Of a stretch of 64,000 nt of DNA, positions 39,741 to 52,219 are shown piece by piece. Within the stretch, counting starts at the first letter, position 1; every line of letters begins with the position of its first letter. The translations under genes were made by a program, and so were the position numbers. The notes beneath the pieces are model-generated. The model was not told the DNA's origin, ran no database searches, and saw only the letters and a list, made by a program, of their open reading frames with translations. This DNA is from Sipunculus nudus (lineage: Eukaryota > Annelida > Sipuncula > Golfingiida > Sipunculidae): assembly GCA_026874595.1 (NCBI GenBank), contig CM049314.1:32449229-32513228 (forward strand), given 5' to 3'.

Positions 39741-40098
39741 CTTATTAATGAGTCGATAATGTACAGGCTGCCCTTGCTGCCCCTAATTGCATAATTTTAA
39801 TACAGGTGACTAATTATGACATACAAGATATGTACTCTAGATAACAATTACTTACACCACGCATACATGTTGATTTTAGTCATAAAAATAGGAGAGATTA
39901 CCGTTTGCATCAACAGTTTGAAATATATTAAATCTGTTGCAATTGGATCAGCACAGGGGGGAATGGTTTCGAGTGAAGTCCTTTGAAAAGTCATCATATC
40001 CTCGTGGGGGAAATTTTCGTTCTTGAATATACAAACACAAGTGCCCCTGACCGCCTGTCCCTAGGAAGATGTATTGCAACAGAGCAAGCTTCATGCAC

Positions 40099-40140
<42 letters not shown>

Positions 40141-41788
40141 GACACACATTTTAAGAATATATATATGAAGAATATACTTTTTTTCCACTTGCATTAACAT
40201 TAACGTCGTTTCAAAGTAGTCTTCTTTGTTATATTTGAACACTCCTCATACCTGAGAAAAGTGAACTGATGTTGGTTGGCCGGTGTGTTGCATGACTGTT
40301 AAACAACTGTACTACTTTGTCTTAATTTTCGGTGAACTAACATTTTATCACGTACTGACATAGGACACATAAATAAATATTTGTCAATTTGTTTTATCTG
40401 ACCGCAAGAACTACTCTCATGAAGTAGGTATGGGCTCAAATAGAAAAGATGGAATTTGGCTTTTATTTGTACAGTTATTTTTTTTTATATCGCATCGAAT
40501 CAAATATCATATTTCAACCACTTAATAAACAAATCACTCACCATGTAGTTTTATAATTCCATTTAGACCTGCTTAGAGTTTTATTTTAAGTTTATAGTAT
40601 CTTGGTTGAATTGGTTGTTTCCATGAGCAATGAATTATGCAAAACTGTCTCGCTGACTTTTCATCTCCTTTCATCTCTTCACCTAATAAACGTCTCAGAG
40701 TGTCCCTGACTTGTTTTATTTTGCTATTTCTTTTATTTTTTCCATAAGTTGTTTTAATGTAACTTACATGTGTACGATTCCGAATCGCTACTGAAAAAAA
40801 TTACCCCTTCCCTTCAAAGAGTTTATTTATGTCAGATACGCCTGAGAAGAAATGGATATGTTGTAATTACTCAACCAATGTGAACCAAAGATAAGTTTAG
40901 CGTACTGTTATTTGAAGAATGAAACTGTTTGCAAATAATTCATTTCACCGAAGATAAACTTATGAGGTCAACAATGAGGCTATGCTTTGGACACTCCTTA
41001 GCCACCTTCACGAGAAATCATTAAACACAGTATTAAACATACATTCTTCTCACGGCACTAAAGACGTTGGCTCTTCTTCTAAGGAGGCATTGTCAGTATT
41101 ACAGCTCGTATGGATTATGGAGATACATACATGATTGTTTCCCTTAATGTACTGATTACATGTAATTAACAACGTGGGTTTATTTTGGGATGATTTAACA
41201 CATCTGTTTCACAATACGAGTTCTTTTAAACAATAAAATCGTATGTGGCTTTCAATAGTGTTGTTATACCAGCAGCTTTTATTTTGGGCTGACTTTTTCA
41301 AACTCAATTTTGAAACAATGCGGTTACCTCCGGTAAAACCGATTAGTACCAGTGCGTTATTTCCTTTTCCTCTGCTGCAACATGTCGAATCACCATCAAA
41401 CACCCTCCACAGACAGGTTCGCTCTTTGACATTGCTGGTAGTGTACAGTATTCTATTGTCGAATCGCAGTGCCATTATCAAAGCCTGACTAATGAAAGAA
41501 TTTCAGAACCGTTTACGGTTGCTGCCCTCTTTTGTTCTGGTTAAAACTCGGGTTCTGGTAGCCGAATGTCATCGGTCAAGTGAGGAGACAAAGACGAGCA
41601 CGTGGGAACTGAGATATCAAATTATGTGGTCTGAAACTTTCTGAAATATTTCGCTTTTTGAGCCATGACAAAATACTTCATTTGTAATGCATAAAAGATA
41701 CACTAAAACGGAGATGAAGTTATTCGAATATCAGGAAACAGCACTTGCAACAACAGGCGTTTCTGTATGAACCTTTTACATAAAATAT
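39741..41788. other. non-coding with (TC)n tract
   Basis: A (CT)n microsatellite lies at about 40099-40138. The rest is AT-rich with no gene recognised. Open frames at 41209-41481 and 41243-41488 overlap on opposite strands and have no domain. Confidence 0.45.
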
Positions 41789-42550
41789 TGTTACAGGTGT
41801 TCTTTTTATTGAATGATACTGGCGTCTTCATGCTAGCTTGGGGCTTTCTCGCCTTGCTGAGGTCACGTGTGGACCCTGGTATGTACTTCTAGATGATTAC
41901 TGTAACGCGTGTTTCCTGTGTATTATGTTAGATCCTTAGACTGTTCGAGAAGTGGAAAATTCTCGGCTTGCGGCAAGAAGTTATAAATAGGGGGGCTGTT
42001 TTTTTTAAACCGAGAGAGAGGTAAAGAAGAACCCAGCGGATCGACACAGACGTGTGGATGTCAGTTTGTGGGACCTGTCCGATTATCCAGTAATTTCAGG
42101 GATTCTGCTATTACTAAATCTATACAATTTAATGCTGCCTGCCTAAAGTTTACTTTCTGGATTGTTACAAGAGCTTTACATTAGACTGTTATTCTCCGAG
42201 AGGATTGGTGTGGACCCTTCATCCGGCATAGACATTTTAAAGAACTTATCGTTGTGACGATGGTGGTATCCAGGTACTGTGCACATTGTTTATTTTACTG
42301 TGTGATTGTATTGATTTGTTGTTATACCGCTGTTTCAATGTTTAATTGTATTGATTTAGTGTATTGTAATGTTGGAGTTGTTTTAAGAATGAATTATAGT
42401 TATTTGTTAACGAAAAACCACTGACTTCTTTATTCATTCCCCTAGACATTTCACGCTGCCTAGTGTTACAGGACCTGATTTTTTTAATCACCATTACAAA
42501 ATTTGTGTTCATCACGCATACGTGATCTGTGTTTATTAGGTTCATTAACA
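41789..42550 (+). repeat. solo LTR of the Ty3/gypsy-type family, copy 2
   Basis: Starts TGTTACAGG (41789) and ends TTAACA (42550), 762 bp, flanked on both sides by ATAT, a 4-bp target duplication. It aligns with the 3' LTR at 61622 from 'ggggctttctcgcc' onward but lacks about 80-100 bp near its 5' end. TATAAATA lies at 41982-41989, followed by 'accgagagagaggtaaag'. The polyadenylation site region reads AATGAA where the other copies have AATAAA, so this copy is probably mutated there. The intact target duplication fits LTR-LTR recombination. Confidence 0.88.
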
Positions 42551-45539
42551 ATATATACACTTTAGATAATTTTCATTATATTTATGATATTTACAGCTGA
42601 GCAGGTGTCGTTTTACAAACTTCAGTTTTTCAATTTGTACTTCACTTCCTATTTTGTTTAGAGAAAAATCAACACCTGAAAAAACAAAATAGGAACTATG
42701 CAGGAATATGTCTTATGAAATTCCTGATGTGGTTTACAAATTTTGATGATTAAAATAGATTTAAAATTTAAAATGAATTAATTTAATTTTGTGTAGTTTA
42801 GAAAATACCATAATTCTTAATCTTTTGACACATGACATGTAATTGCTAATCTGTTAACATAGCTTTTCATGCAATATACACTCAGCTCATTTAACTGAAA
42901 GTTGAAAGGACCTCAGAGTCTATTGGTAAGATAGAAATTCCATCAGATATTATAGCAATGTTAGTCCTCAAGCCACCTACCTTCAGCTTACTGAAAAAAA
43001 GTTCTTGGATTGATGAATTAAGTGCTGGCCAGTTATATTGTATATGGTGTAAGGTTTAGGTTTACAATATCTGTTCAAAACATACATCACAGTCCGACCT
43101 TCATCATTTGAAAGGTATTATAATTAACGGATAAAACATAAGACCGATTACTTTACCTGAATAATATATATAATTACTCAAACATATATTGTAATGCATG
43201 TGGTATTAGAAACATTAAATAAATAGTTGTTCTCAAATTAATCATTGTTTGTCAGACAGACATGTAATTTTGTTCTTGTTTTGATGAAACAGACCTAATT
43301 GATCTATGTCTAGCCAGTGTCTGGGGATTTTGTGTACTGTATGTTCTTATGTTTTTTTTTTCTGGGAAGGATTATTCTATAATTATTTCTGGTTTTATCA
43401 TAAAGGAAACGATTCGTCTGTTAATAACAATACTGGGCCATCGTTGACTGCAGTGTAGATGTTTCAATACATAATAGCCACTCAAATATTATATAATTGA
43501 CTAGACGAGAGTTGGATTAAGATGTGAAAGTCTCCCTGATTTAAGTGCTTTAAATAAATTGATGATCAAGAACTATGCTGAATGGGATCTTCAAAGAGTA
43601 TCAATCAAATGTAAATGATCAGAAAACAAAACCATATAAAACCTTATAAATTTAATATAGGGGCCTGGACAGTCAAAATGCAACACGCTCAGCGATACAC
43701 GAGGTGGCTCTGACAGTGGTTTGTGGTCGATCGACCGATGGTTTTCTCTGGTGTTTCTTCCAGGACACGACCATACCCCACCAGCTGAGTTGGAGAGGGC
43801 CAAGCTTGGTTATATTAACTATTTGTAGAATCCATATAAATGAAATGTAGTTTTGGTAAATATTCAAAAAGTTAAAGTAGATCATGTGAGCTATTTAAAG
43901 GGTACAATCAATCAACAGACTGACATAATTTGCATTGAGTGTTCATAAAAGCATTACTTACATGTAACTCTTTTGAAATAGCAAATTTTGGAAATGACAG
44001 CAATCAATTATAATTTTTCATATTACCACGCAATGTGGAATTGACAGTCACGATTATATTAACCGATCATTAATATATTTGCACACAAAAATTAGAGCGG
44101 CAATTAAAGAACATTTAAAAAATTTATGATTTTCGTTCTTATCATACTAGATGATCATGTCTGTCTGATGACTTAATCAAGAAGGCATCTAGAAAACAAA
44201 ATCAACCACACTTGCATTAAAATTTCTGTTAATTGCATAGCTACCCCTGAACAACTCAACCAAACCATCGCTGAATTGGACACAGCTAGACATATTTTTC
44301 TACAACATTACTGGTTCACAAGTTATTTTATTAATCCTATAGTAAAACATTACTATACTAATTTTAAAAGTAATAACCGTCCCTGTTTCACTATCTCACC
44401 AAGAGCAAGTGATCATTGTATGTCTGTACTACTTTATTTACATTAGTTCTTTGGTTCATATTTTACTGACATCTTTTTTCTGCATTTATAAAATATGGAG
44501 CTGTGTCATGTTTTCCCTATGTATATCCGCATTTAGGAATGTTCGCACACACAAATGCTTGCATTTTTAATTATTACTTTGGAAAACATTTTACGGTAAT
44601 GATATACATAAAAGGTAGCGCCGAAAACAAATATCTTATGCAGATAGAACAATAATTTGGCTCTGAGTTTAAACGAATGTATATTAATATTTTGAAGGAT
44701 TTCGAAAGTATTCTCCAAATAATCATATAAAAGAAGCTGTGTGGGTAGGAAGATTTAAGGTAAGAAACAAATGAACCGGTGAAACTATGGTGGTAAGAAC
44801 GCAGGTGTTGCTCATTTTCATGTCCATCAATTTTAATTATACTAATTTGGGTTAATCTTATCATTACAATTTTTGAATGTTCAAATAGATTACCATCTAT
44901 TTAGAGGAGTCGAACAATTTGAAGCTTGTTACTGTGTGAACCATTGTTTGTTAGATAAACATCATATATGTATATATGTTTGCACAAGAAGGATTTGATA
45001 AAGATACGTCTACGATATCACTAACCGTGATCCATAATTTGTCGATTAAACTGTCAATTGTAAAGAATAATGAAGCTTGGATTGATTGTCCGTTTGTAAA
45101 TTAAGATTAATGATGATGGAGACTGGACGATGGACATAGCAGCGCCCAATCTGAAGCAAATGAATCTAGGGTGTTTTTCTAAATATGTTATCTCTAAGGA
45201 AAATCAAAAAAATATATTATCGCTTATCTCGATTCTGTAGCAGCCAAATCCTATGGTTAAAGGGTTTAGAATAGAAAAAAAATATATCCAACCTGGCAAT
45301 GTTTAACATGCTCCTTCAGTCTCGCTTCTCTGGCAACGCAGGTAATCCATGAGATGAACTATATCAAATAAATACCATTAGCGCTGGATTAACGTCACCG
45401 AGGCCTAGATGCTTTTTCGCTTAAAATGATATCGTAAAAAAATAGGAAAATAGGTGTAAAATAATAATTTAGAAATTTATAGCATTAAAACATGAATCCT
45501 GAAAGTTCCATAAGAATTTTCCGAAGAGGACAGCCGTTT
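42551..45539. other. non-coding, no gene recognised
   Basis: Contains the second copy of the 38635-38780 dispersed repeat (about 43160-43330). A GC-richer patch at 43665-43800 carries open frames on the minus strand without a recognisable domain; it may be a SINE-like tail, unproven. Confidence 0.4.
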
Positions 45540-45662
45540 TCGGAGAGGTCAAATATGATTCAATATGCGAGTCCATTCCGGGCGAGGTCCTACTTGATTC
45601 AAAAGGTGAGTCATTTTGATCGAGGTCCTATTTGATTCAATAGGGAGGGCCATTTTGATTTA
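45540..45662. repeat. 38-39 bp tandem repeat, three units
   Basis: 'gaggtc' starts at 45545, 45584 and 45622, each followed by 'ctattgattcaa' and a 'gag.ccattt' block. Confidence 0.75.
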
Positions 45663-45841
45663 GAGAATAGTCATGTAATAAGATTGCCTCTGATCTAGTA
45701 TTTTTTAAAAATAAGATTATGTTTAGACCATCTTCCAATAAAATGTTTGAAAGATTTTTCTGTTTCACACATAACATATGGAAATTGATTCCAAACCATA
45801 TGTTGTTTAACTTCTCTTTTAACTCTTAAGACATTAGGCAT

Positions 45842-45847
<6 letters not shown>

Positions 45848-45877
<30 letters not shown>
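45848..45877. repeat. (TC)n microsatellite
   Basis: About 30 bp of TC dinucleotides. Confidence 0.9.
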
Positions 45878-45878
<1 letters not shown>

Positions 45879-47154
45879 GTTTTTGTTAATGTTTTTGTTA
45901 ACACAGTCTGTTTGTCATTTTAATCGACACATCCAACTATTTTTATCAAGATGTAATCATCTATATTTTGCGGCACTACAAAGCTCATGATTTTTTTTTA
46001 TTACTGTGGAAATTATTCCCTCCTAAAATCGCTTGTTTTTCGGGTTGTGCCGGATACAAGAAGGGGGCATTAAAGGATCTTCTGTCTTGTAGAATTCTTA
46101 AAATGCCGTCCTTGAAAACAAATTTTCAATACGTCTTTGAAGCTGTGCTTTGGATATCCGCCTGACATCATCAATAAAATTTCATTAAAAGTTGATAAAT
46201 TGTCAATTAAGATACGAAAGTTTTCTTACCGAAATACTCGATTATTATGACATGTTATTATTATGAATTATTTAGAGTATCACGAGGTCGTTATATAATT
46301 AACCTTACCACGTAATTTACTATTTAATCCTCCGAGTCTTATTACAGGTTTATTATGAAAGCAACCGACACCTCAAATTAATTATCTAAGAAGGAATGGG
46401 GAATGGTTCTTCACACGACCAAACAAAATTACATTAATGGTAATTCTGGAATCTGATCACAATTAGGATAAAGCGTAGTCGATCATAAAGCTTTACTAAG
46501 ACATTTTTAATTGGGCTTTGTACAAATCTGGTAACTTCAGCCCTTAATGTTTAATCCACATGTCTGCGTCTCCAATGATTCTTTAAATCTGAACAACAGT
46601 TGATTAGGCATCACAAAAGTAACAAATTGAATTCCGTCTTTCTAATGAGAACCCATTCTTGCGTTAGTTTCAAAGCCTTGAAAACCCTTTGAAGCTTATC
46701 ATGCCCATATAATTGATAAAGTTCCTTTTTTAACCATCTAGTTTATTTCTAGTAGTTAATATTGTTAAGTTTATAATGTAAATATAATTAATTAATTTGT
46801 CTTCTGGATTGCTCACTAGATTCACTGAATGTTCAAGTTGAAAACTATCGTTTCATATGGCCTCACAAGCTATCAAGCGTTAATTTTTGGAGAGTCCCAT
46901 TCAATACAAGACGAATCTACTTGCATCTTTATTGATAGTTGTCGTTCGGATGGATTTCACAGCAATACAGTTGTGCGTAAGCGGCATTGGTTGTTTTTCC
47001 GTGATCACGATTGGAAGAAATCTTCATTCATTATCATTAACTCTTTACCCATGATAAAATGAATGCATTTTAAAAGTAGGTCACCGTACAACCTTAATAA
47101 TTCAGTCACTGAAAAAAATGTGTTTAAACCAACACGTGTTTCTAAGTTTGAAAT

Positions 47155-47191
<37 letters not shown>

Positions 47192-47541
47192 ACAAAAAGG
47201 CTTCAAAATGACAGTTAATCTGATGATCCCTAAATAGCTCTGGTGAATATTCTATTAATAAAATCATATAAGGTGATATTATGAATGCAGTGCAGTTTAA
47301 AGTGACACGAACCTACCTACAGTTTCTTAAACATACAGGTAATTTAAGTGCAGTGTATTGATGCGAGTGAAGACACGTTGGACACTAAAGAACCAGTACA
47401 AGTTAATTCCCGTTTATATCGTCCATGCACCCGTATCTCTCCGTATCAATGGGTGTTTAATCCATCTTAGAATATACATTTTCCTCAAGCGGTCTAACAA
47501 ATTACATGTGTTACAAATTGAAAGGAGTCGCTGTTTTATTT
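45878..47541. other. non-coding, (TA)n at 47158-47187
   Basis: No gene recognised. Open frames at 45968-46165, 46829-47062 and 47358-47555 carry no domain I know. A TA microsatellite occupies about 47158-47187. Confidence 0.4.
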
Positions 47542-48210
47542 GGCTATCCCACTGAGGCGACTCTACATGCGACTACAGGCGAACAGACTGTCGCCTTATG
47601 GTCGCCGGGGGGTCGCCCGTTTGGTCGCCTGTAGTCGCCCGAAGCCGCCCAAAGACGCGTTGCCTCTTACCTGTCGCCACTGGATTTTCAACATGTTTAA
47701 AAATTCCCAGGCGACAGCTTTTCTGACGCCAATGAGCGTAGCCCGTCTTCTACTTGCGTAGGTGCTGCCGTAGGCTATCGATAGTTGACGTGGGTTGTCG
47801 TAGGTCCTGTTGTAGGCTGTCGCCAGGTGACGTGGGTTGTCGTAGGTCCTGTCAGAGGCTAGTGTACTTGCTACAGGGCCCATCCTTGTCTCAAGCTCCT
47901 CAAATGGCACAGGGTAGATACTCGTGGAATATTGTCGCGGGTGGACGAAGCATGAATTCTGGTGTCGTAGGTTGTCGCCAGTGTAGTCGTAAGTTGTAGA
48001 AGTGGTCGAAGGTTGTCGTAGGTGATTGTCCTTTGTCGCGGCGATTGTGTCGCCGGTTGTGGGCAGCTTGTCATAGCTTGTCGTCAGACAGTCGTCAACC
48101 TGTTTTAGCTTGTCGTAGACTTTTGTCCTGGCGGAGGTCCAGTCATCTGGCTTTCGGCGACCATGAGGCGACAGCCTTGACGCCTGTAGAGTCGCCTAAG
48201 TGGGACAGCC
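47542..48210. mobile_element. 669-bp MITE with long inverted repeats and tandem core
   Basis: The first 26 bases (GGCTATCCCACTGAGGCGAC and on) match the reverse complement of the last 26 at 24 of 26 positions, and weaker complementarity continues for about 65 bp through 'ctgtcgcc.tatggtcgcc'. The interior is much richer in GC than its surroundings and built from 'gtcgtaggt/gtcgcc' motifs, including a 43-bp unit ('tgacgtgggttgtcgtaggtcctgt') at 47786 and 47829. The overlapping open frames on both strands here (47540-48236) are products of this composition, not genes. I found no clear target duplication. Superfamily undetermined. Confidence 0.75.
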
Positions 48211-50738
48211 CCATTAAATTTTTTTTTCAGGTCTAGGTACAGATGTGTATAGACGTGTAAAGATACTGCTGGTCACTGGCACCAACAATTTAAATTCTTA
48301 AGTTAGGGGTTTTCAATATAGTTCCTGATTTTATGATAATGCACAAGTCATTCTGTAATGAATTATTTAGTCCTTCTAGAACACAGGCATTTTAACTAAA
48401 CATGAACGCAGACATTACATGGAAATATTCAAATAGGAATTATACATTACAATAGTAGAAAAATAAATTATTTTTAATTATTATACATCACAGGAAGAAA
48501 GCTTTAAAAAACTGATATGCATGAAATGTGTTAATTTTAATGATGATATGCATCTCTGTGTGACTGTGTTAAGAAACACAAAATGCATGGTTTTTGTGAC
48601 CTTTAATTGGTTTAACTGTGATGCAGTATTCGGTGTTCCAAGAGTTTTTTTTTAAATTTATCCTATGGCTAAAATGTTTTTTATTTTGCTATTATACAAC
48701 CTACTTTAAACCTCTGATCAAAGTGATAGAAACCTCTAAATGAACCAACAAAAGTGGGTGCATTTACTCAACTAAACTGTACAGGTTGCAGATGTATAAA
48801 ACATTGAAGTGTGACCGATCTAAAGTTCATGGTGGCACTATAAATACTTTAGCAGCTTGTCACAAAAGGTAAATTATACAGACGTAATAGGAAATGTAGT
48901 CTCTACATTACATCATGTTCGCTTTTACTCATGAATAAATAAAATTATTCCTTCACGATACATATGTGATTAATTTGCAACGGCATGATTTTGTATATTT
49001 TTCATGTGCTAAGATAAATTAAACAAGTATACGCTTATAAGTAAGAGTAGAACAAACATGATTTAACAATCGTAGTCACAAATTGATATTATAAATATAA
49101 TACATGGTCAATATTCGAATTTTATAAAAGGAATTTCCTTGTGTGGGTACTATAAAACATAGGGATACCGTTACAGCATATTTCATTGACAGGTATCTCC
49201 AATCTTATAAGAAGAGTTTCCTCACAAACACAGTTTTATGACATTGCAGTTTTAAATATATATATTTTTTCTTTCAGCATGACTGGCTACAATATAATCA
49301 AAACACGTAGTCGAAAACAGTCCGGTTAAGCAGCATTCCCGGATAGCCGTCAGCATTTTAGCTGCATGCAGGTAATCGTGGAGTAAGAAAAGGTGTCACA
49401 TGATGCCACATGCTGCAGATTCTTGTTTAGGACCATTATAGATATAATGGATGTTTTATATATATATATATATACTAATGGCACAAGTGGCCATTATCAG
49501 CGATAACGTTCAGCGATTTAGACATGTTTCAAATTGTGGATAATTCGTTTTCCTTGCGCTTAAAAAGAAACGAGACTCTCATATAATTTTCCCTTAGTTT
49601 ACAATTGAATTTCTATTGCATTTTGAAACAGTCCGTAGTGAAAACTTAGTGAATGAATCGAGAATATTTTTTATACATTTTAGAAGGGTACAGTACAATG
49701 TACAACAGTCCCCGTTGTTTGTGTAAATGTAAATTCCGTGTTTAATGCGTCTATCAATGACTAATCCACATGACATTCAAAAACATGGGTTACTTTAAAT
49801 TAAAAAAAAAATATTTCATTCTATGAAGAAGGAAATAATACGATTATATTTTTCAAACCAACGTTTATATTCATTTACGTTTCAAGAACATAGTAAAGAA
49901 CGAACTTTAATTGTATTGAGAATATCGATTTTCCAAAATTAAGGTTAAATATTTAGCTGATTATCTTAGGAATTTAACTGGGATTCTGCTCCTTAGACTT
50001 TTTTTATAATTAGTATATTTTCTAACTACTCAGTCCTTCAACAGCAAGTATGCATATAATGCTAGAGCTGCCGTTTCTTGGTCGGACAATTTTTATATTA
50101 ATCTTAAACAATACAAAGCATAAATACTTGGCTGACATATTTAGAAGAAAACTCTTACCTATTGATTCATATAACCTGGAAAAGAAGCTGAAATACAAGG
50201 ATTCATGTACATATAGAAGAGAATAAACATATGGTGTATATTTTTTTAGGATTATCTGTATTTGTAAAACATCTGCTTGTGCTGGCGTATTTTCATATTG
50301 ACAAATTTTATCTGTCTATCTATGTCTGGCTAGAGCCGGTCGGTCCCCTGTTTTTAATTATCTCTTTCTAATCCCTTATTAACCAAACAGAATGCAGACA
50401 AGGTCTAACTCAATGAAACCATTATGGAAACGGAATTCGATTGTCCGTAGGTTATCGATCATAGGAGCACTGCAGAATGAACGGCTACATGGCCACATAA
50501 AATATGATTTCACATTATCTTTATTTGCTTGTAGCAATTTCAAACCCGAACGTGATTGTCTTATTACACAGAGACCAAACAAATTATTTCAAATAATCGT
50601 AATGAGAATAATAGAAAAATAATGATAATGATTTATGTAACTCAACGGTTCAAAGCTTTAGAGAGCTCTGTCATTCCATAAGTTTACATGTAAATTTTGA
50701 TTAATGTCTCGGTGAAATATATACATATACATATATAT
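48211..50738. other. non-coding, no gene recognised
   Basis: AT-rich. A TA tract lies at about 49457-49475. I see nothing else I can support. Confidence 0.4.
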
Positions 50739-50800
50739 ATAAAGTGAAACCTCGTTGTCTCGAACTCGTATAAATCGAATATCCCGCTTATATTGAAGTT
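50739..50800. repeat. possible pogo/Tigger-like terminal fragment
   Basis: 'agtgaaacctcgttgtctcgaa' resembles the terminal repeats of pogo-type mariner elements, which begin near CAGT..AACCTCG. Only about 60 bp remain. It adjoins and probably truncates the 5' LTR remnant. Confidence 0.25.
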
Positions 50801-50802
50801 AG

Positions 50803-50828
50803 AGATTTAGATGTTAGGTTCCGTAACA
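50803..50828 (+). repeat. 5' LTR remnant, last 26 bp
   Basis: 'gatgttaggttccgtaaca' matches the last bases of the other LTR copies and ends GTAACA, the exact complement of the TGTTAC start. The rest of the 5' LTR is missing; upstream lies unrelated sequence. Confidence 0.7.
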
Positions 50829-50834
50829 TTAAAT

Positions 50835-50852
50835 TGGGGGCTCGTCCGGGAT
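50835..50852 (+). promoter_or_regulatory. primer-binding site complementary to tRNA-Pro
   Basis: TGGGGGCTCGTCCGGGAT, six bases after the LTR end, is an 18-base perfect complement of the 3' end of animal tRNA-Pro including CCA. This is where minus-strand DNA synthesis would be primed. The same tRNA is used by gammaretroviruses such as murine leukaemia virus; here the coding order and lack of env show a retrotransposon, so this is shared tRNA choice rather than evidence of a retrovirus. Confidence 0.92.
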
Positions 50853-51003
50853 GCTTAACAGTTTTGCAAATTCATTAGGCCTTGACCTAGACACATTGTT
50901 TTTCAATACATTTTTTATAGGATTCCACATTGTTTACATTACATCGTTTACAAAATCTATATCAGTGGTTTCTTGTTATTGTTTTAACATCTTAACACGG
51001 CAG

Positions 51004-51653
51004 ATTTCAAACCTGAGACATTTGTTGACGATCCAGACCCTGATCAACTTGAGCAGTTGACAAAGGAACAGTTGTTGCGTTTGGGACAACACTTAGGGCT
51101 AAGTGTGAAAAAAGCTTTAAGAAAGCCTGATACCAGTGCTAAAATCATGCAAGATCTAGTTAGCAAAGCTTTAATTGAAGAGAGTAAAGTGGAAACATAA
51201 AAAAATGACAGCCTTGCTATACAATTAGAATATAAAAAGTTGGAAATTCAACATGACCTAGCATTAAGAGAGAGGGAAGAACATGAAAGGTTAGAAAGAG
51301 AAAGACTAGAAAAAGAAATAGAAAGAGAAAGAATTGAAAAAAGAAATAGAAAGAGACAAACAAGAAAAAATGAGTTACAACGACTTGAGTTAGAAAGACT
51401 TAAACTAGAACATGTTCTACGAGCTGCCCCAACTCACAGTTTTGAAGTTACTACACACATTAGACGTCCCACCTTTTCAAGAAAAAAGGTTGATAAAAAA
51501 TTCTTACACTTTGAGAAGCTAGCTGAAAACTTAAAATGGACTAAGGAAAATTGGACTATGGTGTTACAAAGTGTATTGACTGGCAAGGCCAGGGAAATTT
51601 ATTCAGAGCTTTCAGTAGAACCCCTGCTGACTATGACCTGGTTAAACGGTTAA
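51004..51653 (+). pseudogene. gag, N-terminal part (SAP-like plus coiled coil)
   Basis: An open frame from about 51004 contains one stop (TAA 51198-51200) and then runs to 51653. Segment 51045-51190 ('LTKEQLLRLGQHLGLSV' and a following helix ending DLVSKAL) has the two-helix pattern of a SAP-like fold. Segment 51240-51420 is a highly charged Glu/Arg coiled coil. Segment 51430-51640 begins the capsid region (FEKLAENLKWTKENW, then VLQSVLTGKAREIYSEL). The frame is lost by an indel near 51600. Gag proteins of this type form the particle and bind the RNA. Start codon not identified because the N-terminus is degraded. Confidence 0.75.
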
Positions 51654-51865
51654 TTCTAAAAGGTTATGAGTTAGTTCCGAAGGCTTACCGCCAGAAATTT
51701 AGAAATTGGGAAAAGCGCAAAGAACAGACCTACGTAATTTTTGCTAGGACAAAAGAGCAGTTGTTTGATCGCTGGTGTAACAAGATTATGACAATTTGCG
51801 CCAGTTGTTTTTGCTCGAAGAATTTAAGCGCTGCATTAACGCTGCATTTATTAGAAAAGTCCTGA
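51551..51865 (+). pseudogene. gag capsid segment, SCAN-like
   Basis: Continues capsid in a second frame: YELVPKAYRQKFRNWEKR at about 51665-51720, then a QTYVIFARTKEQLFDRW block at about 51725-51778. The pattern 'Y-R-x-K-F-R ... T-Y-x-x-F-A-x-x ... L-x-x-R-W' is that of the vertebrate SCAN domain, which is held to derive from gag of Gmr1-like elements. Another frameshift near 51785 follows; the next block (DNLRQLFLLEEFKR) can be read in a third frame. Assignment by motif only. Confidence 0.7.
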
Positions 51866-51982
51866 AACACGAAAAAGAATGTAAATCAGTATGGTCAAAA
51901 GAACTTTAAGGCGCAGTCACCCGGTACGAGTAGTCCTGATAGTTCAACAAGGTCCACTGCTTCACCTCAGTCCACGTCCACT

Positions 51983-52219
51983 GTGTCTGAATCGAACCAA
52001 GGCCAGTCATTTTCAAAGAAAATCTGTAATTACTGCAAAAAGGAAGGTCATCTAAAATCTGACTGCTGGAAACTTGCAAATAAACCAAAGGGTAAACCTT
52101 CTGGTTTTGTTTCAAAATCTATGCATAGCAAAGTACAAGAGCCAGGCTCTTTTCATGTAAATAAGGGTTTCAACTCCTTTATTGGCTCTAATAAGGAGTT
52201 TGATGCTACGGAGGCCTAG
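51983..52219 (+). pseudogene. gag nucleocapsid with CCHC zinc knuckle
   Basis: Residues C-N-Y-C-K-K-E-G-H-L-K-S-D-C (about 52025-52066) form a canonical CX2CX4HX4C knuckle, which packages the element RNA. It follows a Ser/Thr/Pro-rich linker. The frame ends at TAG 52217-52219. Confidence 0.85.

Noticed and set aside
43591-43885. Host gene exon in the GC-richer patch
   Set aside because: Two overlapping minus-strand frames, no recognised domain, no splice signals supporting an exon.
47540-48236. Arg/Cys-rich ORFs on both strands
   Set aside because: They lie wholly inside the MITE and follow from its repeat composition.
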